The notes under the pieces are model-generated. The model ran no database searches and was not told where the DNA came from. It saw nothing but the letters and a program-made list of their open reading frames with translations. A stretch of 5,077 nt of DNA from NCBI GenBank assembly GCA_003645555.1, contig QNFN01000165.1, positions 1 to 5,077 on the forward strand. Direction: 5' to 3'. Shown piece after piece: positions 1 through 4,860 of this stretch. Both the position numbers and the translations under genes were made by a program. Source of the stretch: Gammaproteobacteria bacterium. Lineage in GTDB: Bacteria > Pseudomonadota > Gammaproteobacteria > QNFN01. Position 1 is the stretch's first letter. Each line of letters opens with the position of its first letter.

Positions 1-950
1 TCGCCGGAATCGCCGCGTTCCAGCGTGGCGATTTCGCCATCGCACTCGACTACTGGAATCGTCTTGGCCAGGTGATTGCCGAGGACCACCCCAACCGGCG
101 CCTGCTGGCCGATTACATGGCGCAGGCGCGGAACGAGCTCAGCGCTGGCGGAGCGCAGGTCGCCGCGACCGGTGACGGTATTCCGGCCGCGGCAGACGCG
201 GCGATCGAGGTGACCGTCGATCTCGCCCCGTCCCTGGTCGGGCAACTCACTGCGGGTGACACGCTGTTCGTGTTCGCGCGCGCGGCCCAGGGGCCACGCA
301 TGCCGCTGGCGATCGTGCGCCAGTCGGCGAGCACCTTCCCGGTGACCGTGATTCTTGATGATAGCCAGGCGATGACACCAAGCCTGCGGTTGTCGGGTTT
401 CAGTGAAGTGACCGTGGGTGCACGGATTTCGCGTAGCGGCAATGCGACACCGCAGCCCGGCGACCTCCAGGGGAGCCTGAGTGGCGTTCTGATCGGGGCG
501 GACCGTCAGGTGCGGGTGGTCGTCAGCGAAGAGGTTGAAGTCGCTGGCACGGCCCCGCAAGCCGCGTCGGCGCCGCCACCGCCAACAGCGCCCTCGGCCA
601 CGATACCGGCTGCGCTTGAGGTGGCAGTGACGCTCGATCCGGCCCTGGGTGACCGCGTTGCACCCGGTGATACGCTGTTCATCTTTGCCCGTGCGGCACA
701 GGGCCCGCGTATGCCGTTGGCAATTGTTCGTCGCCAGGCTGGTGAATTGCCGTTGACGGTGACGCTTGACGACTCGCAGGCGATGGCGCCCAACTTTCGT
801 CTTTCGGCCTTCCCCGAAGTCAGCGTCGGTGCGCGCATCTCCAAGTCGGGCAATGCCACGCCCCAGCCAGGTGATCTCCAGGGGAGCGTCAGCGGCATCC
901 GGGTTGGTCAGGACCGCCGGGTTGAGTTGACCATCTCCGAGGCACTCTGA
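1..950 (+). CDS. ccmI: CcmI (CycH-type) cytochrome c biogenesis protein, 5'-truncated, with duplicated C-terminal domain
   Basis: The reading frame is open from base 3 with no upstream stop, so the N-terminus lies left of the window. The first visible residues, including GIAAFQRGDFAIALDYWNRL and then DYMAQAR, match the last TPR unit of CcmI. They are followed by two copies of the CcmI C-terminal periplasmic domain (GDTLFVFARAAQGPRMPLA, LDDSQAM, VGARIS, SGNATPQPGDLQGS), joined by an Ala/Pro-rich linker of about 27 residues. Family knowledge: CcmI is the apocytochrome c chaperone of the System I (Ccm) maturation pathway. It is membrane anchored, its periplasmic TPR part binds apocytochrome C-termini, and it works with CcmF/CcmH in haem ligation; ccmI usually sits last in the ccm operon. 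The doubled C-terminal domain is unusual: the well-known homologues I can recall have one. Family assignment is confident; the role of the second copy is unknown. Confidence 0.93.
   Translation, partial: AGIAAFQRGDFAIALDYWNRLGQVIAEDHPNRRLLADYMAQARNELSAGGAQVAATGDGIPAAADAAIEVTVDLAPSLVGQLTAGDTLFVFARAAQGPRMPLAIVRQSASTFPVTVILDDSQAMTPSLRLSGFSEVTVGARISRSGNATPQPGDLQGSLSGVLIGADRQVRVVVSEEVEVAGTAPQAASAPPPPTAPSATIPAALEVAVTLDPALGDRVAPGDTLFIFARAAQGPRMPLAIVRRQAGELPLTVTLDDSQAMAPNFRLSAFPEVSVGARISKSGNATPQPGDLQGSVSGIRVGQDRRVELTISEAL
207..536 (+). repeat. CcmI C-terminal domain, copy 1
   Basis: This copy encodes 110 residues, beginning EVTVDLAPSL and ending VVVSEEV. It aligns without any gap to the 110 residues encoded at 618-947. 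By hand count 73 of 110 positions are identical (about 66%), including an unbroken 16-residue block FARAAQGPRMPLAIVR and a 14-residue block SGNATPQPGDLQGS. It is an internal protein-level tandem duplication, not a recent DNA repeat, because synonymous codons have diverged strongly. Confidence 0.9.
618..947 (+). repeat. CcmI C-terminal domain, copy 2
   Basis: This is the second 110-residue copy, beginning EVAVTLDPAL and ending at the last residue of the protein (TISEAL). It follows a low-complexity linker rich in Ala and Pro (AASAPPPPTAPSAT). All the strongly conserved blocks of copy 1 are retained, so neither copy looks degenerate. Several codons end in T here where copy 1 has C or G. Confidence 0.9.
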
Positions 951-965
951 GCCGGGTCAACAGCC

Positions 966-992
966 ACTGGCCGGTCATTGTGCCGGTTCAGT
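966..992 (+). other. Weak intercistronic hairpin between ccmI and the SirB2 gene
   Basis: ACTGGCCGG can pair with CCGGTTCAGT across an 8-base loop, giving nine pairs with one G-U and one bulged T. There is no T-run after it, so it is not a convincing intrinsic terminator. It could be an RNA processing or stabilising element in a ccmI-SirB2 transcript, or chance in GC-rich DNA. The rest of the 67-base gap holds only the ribosome binding site of the next gene. Confidence 0.25.
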
Positions 993-1017
993 CGGTCGCC
1001 GCAGACGAGGGTATGAC

Positions 1018-1422
1018 GTGAATGCCGACACCTACCTGCTGCTGCGTACCACCCATCTCACCTGTGTGAGCCTGAGTATCACGCTGTTCCTGTTGCGCGG
1101 TTGGTGGCGATGGCGCGGTTCGGTGCTGTACTCCTCACGCTGGGCGCGCGTGTTGCCACACGTAAACGATTCTCTGTTGCTGCTGGCCGGGATCGGTCTG
1201 GTGATCACCCTGCAGCAGCATCCGTTCGTTGCACCCTGGTTGACGGCCAAGCTGGTCGGCCTGCTGCTGCACATCCTGCTTGGCATGGCTGCTCTGCGCG
1301 GCTGGGTGCGTGGCCGGTTGGCCGGAGTGACCTGGGTCGGTTCCGTCGTCGCGTTTTTCTACGTGGTCGGCGTGGCGCTCAGCCGTGATCCTTGGCTCGG
1401 AATGGCAGGCTGGGGCGGTTGA
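1018..1422 (+). CDS. SirB2-family integral membrane protein
   Basis: A 134-residue hydrophobic protein with four probable transmembrane helices at about residues 6-26, 50-66, 73-93 and 102-121. Features I associate with the SirB2 family are an N-terminal helix with the early His (TTHL), the RVLPHVNDSLLLLAG segment before helix 2, and WLTAKLVGLLLHILLG in helix 3. The length is typical of the family. The GTG start at 1018 is chosen because a GAGGG ribosome binding site (1007-1011) lies six bases upstream and no in-frame ATG precedes it. It lies 67 bases after ccmI on the same strand and may be cotranscribed. Family knowledge: SirB2 was named from a Salmonella invasion-gene regulator locus, but no biochemical function is established, and a virulence role should not be inferred here. 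The gene ends 14 bases before a convergent tRNA gene. Confidence 0.85.
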   Translation: MNADTYLLLRTTHLTCVSLSITLFLLRGWWRWRGSVLYSSRWARVLPHVNDSLLLLAGIGLVITLQQHPFVAPWLTAKLVGLLLHILLGMAALRGWVRGRLAGVTWVGSVVAFFYVVGVALSRDPWLGMAGWGG

Positions 1423-1436
1423 CTGAATCCGGGGAG

Positions 1437-1510
1437 TGGAGCGGGTGAAGGGAATCGAACCCTCACTAGAAGCTTGGGAAGCTTCTGTTCTACCATTGAA
1501 CTCCACCCGC
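1437..1510 (-). tRNA. tRNA-Gly (anticodon CCC), CCA end encoded
   Basis: The minus strand folds into a complete 74-nt cloverleaf. The acceptor stem is GCGGGTG with CACCCGC, the D arm GTTC with GAAC, the anticodon stem GAAGC with GCTTC around loop TTCCCAA, and the T arm GAGGG with CCCTT around TTCGATT. The discriminator is U and the CCA is encoded (TGG at 1437-1439 on the plus strand). The anticodon CCC (plus strand 1476-1478) reads GGG glycine codons. Overall sequence and 74-nt length closely follow E. coli glyU. One oddity is G instead of the nearly invariant U at position 8 (plus-strand base 1503), while its usual partner A14 is retained. The 3' end faces the SirB2 gene 14 bases away, and I see no intrinsic terminator in between. 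Confidence 0.95.
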
Positions 1511-1563
1511 CGCGTGGCTGCGTCTCCCGGCACGTGGGCGTACCGGGCGGCCTCAAAATCGGC

Positions 1564-1592
1564 ATTTAAGCAGCGCCCGGTCGGCTTGGCAA
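1564..1592 (-). promoter_or_regulatory. Sigma-70 type promoter of tRNA-Gly
   Basis: Reading the minus strand, TTGCCA (1587-1592, 5 of 6 to the -35 consensus) and TTAAAT (1564-1569, 4 of 6 to the -10 consensus) are separated by exactly 17 bases. The -10 is followed by GCCG, a GC-rich discriminator of the kind seen at stringently controlled stable-RNA promoters. Transcription would start near 1557, leaving a leader of roughly 45-50 nt to be removed from the tRNA 5' end. This is inference from sequence match and position only. Confidence 0.6.
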
Positions 1593-1600
1593 GTTGATCC

Positions 1601-1631
1601 GCCTGGTGCCGGGTAAGGCCCTGCACCAGGC
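1601..1631 (-). terminator. Strong hairpin downstream of the PilZ-like gene, possible terminator without U-tract
   Basis: GCCTGGTGC (1601-1609) and GCACCAGGC (1623-1631) are perfect inverted repeats. Inside them one mismatch (C1610/T1622) is followed by GGG/CCC pairing (1611-1613 with 1619-1621) around the loop TAAGG. This makes a 12-pair stem in 31 bases, lying about 60 bases beyond the stop codon of the 606-residue gene and only 8 bases before the -35 box of the tRNA promoter. No T-run follows on either strand, so it is not a classical intrinsic terminator. It may block or stabilise the 3' end of the upstream transcript and insulate the tRNA promoter. Confidence 0.5.
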
Positions 1632-1689
1632 AGCGGTCATGCCCGGATAGTCCCGTATATCGGTCGCCGCCCGAGTCACGCTGTTCCGG

Positions 1690-3510
1690 TCAGAACGGGT
1701 TGATGGTGCTCGGTGGGGTCAGTGGGGTTTTGACCTTCGGCTTGTCGGCCGACTCGCAGCGGAAGCTGGAGAAGCTGCGGCTGGTCTCCAGCAACTCGGT
1801 CAAGATCAGGTAACGCACCTCCTCGCCGATCACCAGCAGGAGCTTGGTGCCGACGTCGAAGATCGCCGCCGGGGCCAGCAGGGCGGCCTCGTCGAGTGCG
1901 TCGACTGGTGCCGTCATCAGCATCCGGAAGTACTCGCCACCTGCACCGGTACCTTCGACCGCACGACCGCCGACAGCAATCGCGTGGTCGGTCAGCTTGC
2001 GTACACCGATGCTCAAGCCGCGTCCCGTCAGGAACTGCATCCAGCGCACCGAGCCGATGGACCACGGGCTGTCAGCATTGGCACGGTAGCCGATGATCTC
2101 GCCGACGCGGATCTTGTCCGCCGTTTCCACATCCAGTGACAGGGAGATGCCGCCCTCGCTGTGGTCGAACTGTTGCCAGGTGGTGGTGTGGAATTTCTGC
2201 CGGAACTGCTGATCGTAGTTGGTGGTCCGGTCCACGGTGTCCTGGCGGGTCTCGAACACCGTATCCCAGACATCGGCGCCACCGAGATCGCCTCCCTGGA
2301 AGACCGAACTGCGCAACGACATCTGGGCCCCGACATTGGTCGACCATTGCTCCTGGTGGTCGGTCATCAAGCCGAGGGTGGGACCGCTTCCGCCGGCGCC
2401 ACCGGCCACCTTGAGTTCGATCTTTTCAGGTGCGAAATCACCCTCGCCGCTGAGGAAGTGGTGCCCGGTACCGAGGCCAACCATCACTTCAATCGGTTCG
2501 AAGGCGTCGCGCCGCTCGGTGGTGCGTTCGCGGCGCGCCTCCCAGGCGTGCCTGAGGCGCAACAGCATGTCTCGGCGCATGCGGTCGATTAGCGCCAGCC
2601 CTTTCTTTTCGAGGAGGCGTTTCTGCTCCAGGGTCTTGATCGGCGCACCAACCAGTGCGCTCGCACCGGCGACATCGATGCTGACGCCGTTCAGCGGCTT
2701 GGCCGGTCGTTTCATCGACGCGAAAAGCGGCGGCTGGTCCTGATCGGGATCGATGTAGAGGGCGCCGGCAACCTCAGTGCCACTCGGGATAGGATTCAGC
2801 TTGCAGCCGTCGATCCAGTGGTCGATTTCGGCGAACAGGGTATAGATCTCGCCCTGCATCAGGTGATAGGGGTTGGCCAGGTAGAGCAGGATCATCTGTC
2901 GATAGACGTGGTCGATGGACTCCTTCTCACCGCTGTCCGTGCCACCGCTTGGGACGGCGGTCAGATGGATTTTGGCCTGACTGGCAAAGCGATAGATGCG
3001 GTTCACTTCGCCCCAGATGTGCTCCGGTTCGGGGGCGTAGGCGACATACGCCTCGAGCAACTCGTGAGTCAGTGCTTCAATCACCCGGTGAGCGGTGACG
3101 ATCATCGCCTGCGGGACCCGTCCCGGGTCGCCCTGGCTGAGCAGGTCGACGAAAATGCGTTTGTAGGCGTGCGCGATCTCTTCCAGCAGTCCACCGTGCA
3201 GAGCGGCGAGTTGGCGGTTGCGCTCACTCGGCTGGAAGGCCGTCTTTTCGCGCTGCTTTTTCATCGCCTTGTCGATGCCGAGCGCCTTGGAGCGCATCTG
3301 CTCCATGATCCGGTAGCGGATCTCGGTGTTCATTGAGCCACGATTCATCTTCACCAGGGCATCGCGCATGCTGGTGGCGGCCTCTTCGACATTGGCGAGC
3401 GGCAACGCGTCGATCCAGGCGCCGATTTTGGCTGGATCGGTCTTGAGCGACTCGGCCTCCGCGGAGATGGTCGGGACGGTGAGCCGGAGTACGGATATGG
3501 TTTCAATCAT
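1690..3510 (-). CDS. Conserved 606-residue protein with helical N-terminal region and atypical PilZ-like C-terminal domain
   Basis: No signal peptide or membrane segment is visible, so it is probably cytoplasmic. Residues 1-330 are mostly helical and charged, with the motif W32-IDALPLANVEEAA near the start and a basic helix around 295-335. Residues 340-430 are Gly-rich and acidic. Residues about 437-570 look like a PilZ barrel: D449-H-S-E-G-G454 fits the DxSxxG motif, followed by a VGEIIGY strand and WSIGSVRWMQ, then LSIGVRKL. The partner RxxxR motif is missing; the nearest arginines are R422, R428 and R437. The tail (590-606) is Pro/Lys/Thr-rich. Known PilZ domains bind cyclic di-GMP through both motifs, so binding here is uncertain. 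The ATG at 3508-3510 is the first possible start, because an in-frame stop lies 18 bases upstream. Its own ribosome binding site is poor (AAGG only 2 bases away). No specific function is assigned. Confidence 0.8.
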   Translation of the reverse strand: MIETISVLRLTVPTISAEAESLKTDPAKIGAWIDALPLANVEEAATSMRDALVKMNRGSMNTEIRYRIMEQMRSKALGIDKAMKKQREKTAFQPSERNRQLAALHGGLLEEIAHAYKRIFVDLLSQGDPGRVPQAMIVTAHRVIEALTHELLEAYVAYAPEPEHIWGEVNRIYRFASQAKIHLTAVPSGGTDSGEKESIDHVYRQMILLYLANPYHLMQGEIYTLFAEIDHWIDGCKLNPIPSGTEVAGALYIDPDQDQPPLFASMKRPAKPLNGVSIDVAGASALVGAPIKTLEQKRLLEKKGLALIDRMRRDMLLRLRHAWEARRERTTERRDAFEPIEVMVGLGTGHHFLSGEGDFAPEKIELKVAGGAGGSGPTLGLMTDHQEQWSTNVGAQMSLRSSVFQGGDLGGADVWDTVFETRQDTVDRTTNYDQQFRQKFHTTTWQQFDHSEGGISLSLDVETADKIRVGEIIGYRANADSPWSIGSVRWMQFLTGRGLSIGVRKLTDHAIAVGGRAVEGTGAGGEYFRMLMTAPVDALDEAALLAPAAIFDVGTKLLLVIGEEVRYLILTELLETSRSFSSFRCESADKPKVKTPLTPPSTINPF

Positions 3511-3524
3511 GGCCTTGGGAGCAT
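3507..3524 (-). other. Possible five-codon leader ORF overlapping the start of the PilZ-like gene (ATGA)
   Basis: On the minus strand an AGGA ribosome binding site (3532-3535) sits 7 bases before an ATG at 3522-3524. This opens a five-codon frame encoding MLPRP whose TGA stop (3507-3509) overlaps the ATG of the 606-residue gene as ATGA. The arrangement would allow translational coupling, and the downstream gene's own binding site is weak. It is too short to prove as coding and may be coincidental. Confidence 0.3.
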
Positions 3525-3548
3525 CCCTTTATCCTGACAACTGACCGG

Positions 3549-3599
3549 CGACCGGCCATGGCACCGGCTTCTTTAGCTTCGGGCCCTTAATGAATAATA
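3549..3599 (-). promoter_or_regulatory. Candidate promoter region of the PilZ-like gene (two weak alternatives)
   Basis: The 171-base gap between the Sel1 gene and the PilZ-like gene contains an AT-rich patch (about 3585-3630), the most AT-rich stretch in the window. On the minus strand TATTAT (3594-3599) resembles a -10 box, but no good -35 box lies 16-18 bases upstream of it. Closer to the gene, TAAAGAAG (3568-3575), then 11 bases, then GCCGGTCG (3549-3556) partly fits the flagellar sigma-28 pattern, matching the TAAAG and GCCG cores only. I cannot choose between them; either may be chance. Confidence 0.3.
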
Positions 3600-3681
3600 G
3601 ACAAACGGCAGCCGACATAGAAGAAATTCCGTATGCAAAGTGGGGTGACCATGGTTTTCGGGGGTTACCTGAGTCTCGCGC

Positions 3682-4326
3682 TCAGGGGCGCTGAACCACA
3701 CCGGGTTGCTGCGCGACCCACGCCTCGGCACGCTCACGGTCGGCAGCGGAGAGGTTGGTGGCAATTGTCTCCAGCTTGCGTTGCGTCAGCTTCTGCCGAG
3801 GGACGTTGCCAGCCTGCTCGAAGTTCAAGGCCGCCGCGGTGAACCATTTGTAAGCCTCGTAGGGATCGGCCTCGATGCCGAGTCCCTTGTAGCGCAACTG
3901 GCCCAACTCATACTGGGCGAGAGGGTCACCGCCGCTGGCGGCGCGCTCGAACCAGTCGGCGGCAGCAGCCGGATCCTTCGGCACGACCTCGCCTCGCAGG
4001 TACATGCGCCCAAGGCGTGCCTGGGCCGTGGCCAGGCCGCCATCGGCCGCCTCACGCACCAGCTTCAGGCCAGTGTCGGCATTGGGTGCGGTGCCGATGC
4101 CGTCGATGGTGAGCAGGCCGACCAGGTAGCGGCCAGTGAGATCGCCTTTGGCCGAGAGTTGGCCGCAACTTTTGATGGCGGCTTTGCTGATGGCTGTCTC
4201 GTGGGTTTTTCGCGCTTGCTCGAAGAGGATCGCGCACTCGTCGGCGAGTGTGGCGCTGGCAAACATCAACAGCAACGCCGCACCGGGTAGGGCGAGTGGA
4301 CGAGATCGGCGTGGTGACTTGACCAT
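3682..4326 (-). CDS. Secreted or periplasmic Sel1-repeat (SLR/TPR-like) protein
   Basis: A 214-residue protein. Residues 1-28 form a signal peptide: a basic n-region (KSPRRSR), a hydrophobic core (LALPGAALLLMFAS), and a probable cleavage ATLA/DEC. No lipobox is present, so it is likely soluble. Three Sel1-like repeats follow at about 61-97, 98-134 and 135-168, with the pattern A-x-x-x-L-G-x-x-Y-x-x-G followed by W-F-x-x-A-A (for example ARLGRMYLRGEVVPKDPAAA). The tail (169-214) is charged and helical. C31 and C54 could form a disulfide in the periplasm. The ATG at 4324-4326 is chosen over farther upstream codons because it has a good ribosome binding site and begins the signal peptide; a longer version would overlap the divergent gene. 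Sel1 repeats generally mediate protein-protein contacts, so the partner and function are unknown. Confidence 0.85.
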   Translation of the reverse strand: MVKSPRRSRPLALPGAALLLMFASATLADECAILFEQARKTHETAISKAAIKSCGQLSAKGDLTGRYLVGLLTIDGIGTAPNADTGLKLVREAADGGLATAQARLGRMYLRGEVVPKDPAAAADWFERAASGGDPLAQYELGQLRYKGLGIEADPYEAYKWFTAAALNFEQAGNVPRQKLTQRKLETIATNLSAADRERAEAWVAQQPGVVQRP

Positions 4327-4331
4327 GTCTG

Positions 4332-4338
4332 CTTCCTT
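4332..4338 (-). promoter_or_regulatory. Ribosome binding site fixing the start of the secreted Sel1 protein
   Basis: The minus strand reads AAGGAAG five bases before the ATG at 4324-4326. This supports the start directly before the signal peptide and not one of the upstream in-frame methionines, which have no signal-peptide-like sequence after them. Confidence 0.75.
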
Positions 4339-4419
4339 GGCCGATGGCGGTGCCATGCGCGGACACATCGAGTCTAGTCGGCGCGGGGACGAGCGGCGAG
4401 TCGTGGCGTCCGGCATGGG

Positions 4420-4443
4420 CCTGGAGTAGATTTCGAGTCCAGG
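4420..4443. other. Inverted repeat in the divergent intergenic region, possible operator
   Basis: CCTGGA (4420-4425) and TCCAGG (4438-4443) form a perfect 6-base inverted repeat with a 12-base AT-richer centre, between the divergent Sel1 and cyclophilin-like genes. Its position, 25 bases before the latter's start, is suitable for a regulator site or an mRNA leader hairpin. Convincing -35/-10 pairs were not found in this 141-base gap on either strand. Six-base arms are short, so chance is likely. Confidence 0.2.
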
Positions 4444-4467
4444 AAGAGGTTGCCCAGGAGATGAATC

Positions 4468-4842
4468 ATGCGCGTCCGTTTGATTTGGCCACGAGGCGAG
4501 GCTGTCATGGTGCTTGGCACCGATGTCAACGCAAGCCTGGTCGCCGAGGCGCTGCCCGCGGGAGCCATGGCCCATTGCTGGGGTGACGAGGTCTATTTCA
4601 GCCTGCCGGTGATCGCTGAGCTTGATGCCGATGCGACCGACGTCGTTGATCCGGGCACGGTCTGCTACTGGGTGGAAGGGGCATCGGTTGCAATTCCGTT
4701 CGGACCGACGCCGGTCTCGGTGACCGACGAGTGCCGGCTGGTTACCCGGGTCAACCGGATCGGGATGATCGAGGGTGACCCACGAGCTCTGGCGAGCATC
4801 GCCGAGGGTGATCAGCTGGAACTGCTCCCGGTTTCGGGTTGA
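4468..4842 (+). CDS. Cyclophilin-like fold protein (TM1367-type, PF04126 family)
   Basis: A 124-residue protein without signal peptide or membrane segment, so cytoplasmic. Family hallmarks are visible in order: an N-terminal beta strand MRVRLIW, LVAEALP (24-30), W38-GDEVYF44 with SLPV, DPGTVCYW (61-68), IPFGPTP (76-82), and NRIGMIEGDP (96-105). The length is typical for this family. The ATG at 4468 has an AGGAG ribosome binding site (4456-4460) seven bases upstream. Family knowledge: these proteins share the cyclophilin barrel but are not established as active prolyl isomerases, and their role is unknown. The gene is transcribed away from the secreted Sel1 gene and towards the second Sel1 gene, whose stop is only 18 bases beyond. 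It stands alone on this strand here and interrupts two genes of the opposite orientation. Confidence 0.85.
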   Translation: MRVRLIWPRGEAVMVLGTDVNASLVAEALPAGAMAHCWGDEVYFSLPVIAELDADATDVVDPGTVCYWVEGASVAIPFGPTPVSVTDECRLVTRVNRIGMIEGDPRALASIAEGDQLELLPVSG

Positions 4843-4860
4843 GGCGCATGGACCAGCACT

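Noticed and set aside
1437..1510. tRNA-Gly as an integration site of a mobile element
   Set aside because: I saw no direct repeat of the tRNA 3' end, no integrase and no foreign-looking genes in the window.
1135..1626. 163-codon minus-strand frame spanning the tRNA and part of the SirB2 gene
   Set aside because: It runs through a complete tRNA cloverleaf and its promoter and is antisense to a four-helix membrane protein.
2161..3336. Long plus-strand open frames (about 140-175 codons) opposite the PilZ-like gene
   Set aside because: They lie entirely antisense to a gene with clear domain features, lack recognisable motifs and ribosome sites, and are expected in GC-rich DNA.
3511..3681. Small genes in the gap between the Sel1 and PilZ-like genes
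   Set aside because: Short frames here run into the neighbouring genes and have neither a ribosome site nor coding character; the AT-rich patch fits promoter DNA better.
3668..3686. CCTGAG/CTCAGG inverted repeat at the stop codon of the secreted Sel1 gene as a terminator
   Set aside because: The stem is only six pairs, it overlaps the stop codon, and no T-run follows.
3706..4290. 194-codon plus-strand frame opposite the secreted Sel1 gene
   Set aside because: The opposite strand has a signal peptide, Sel1 repeats and a good ribosome site; this frame is its shadow.
4327..4575. N-terminal extension of the secreted Sel1 protein up to 4575
   Set aside because: It would bury the signal peptide and overlap the divergent cyclophilin-like gene; the AAGGAAG site supports the start at 4326.
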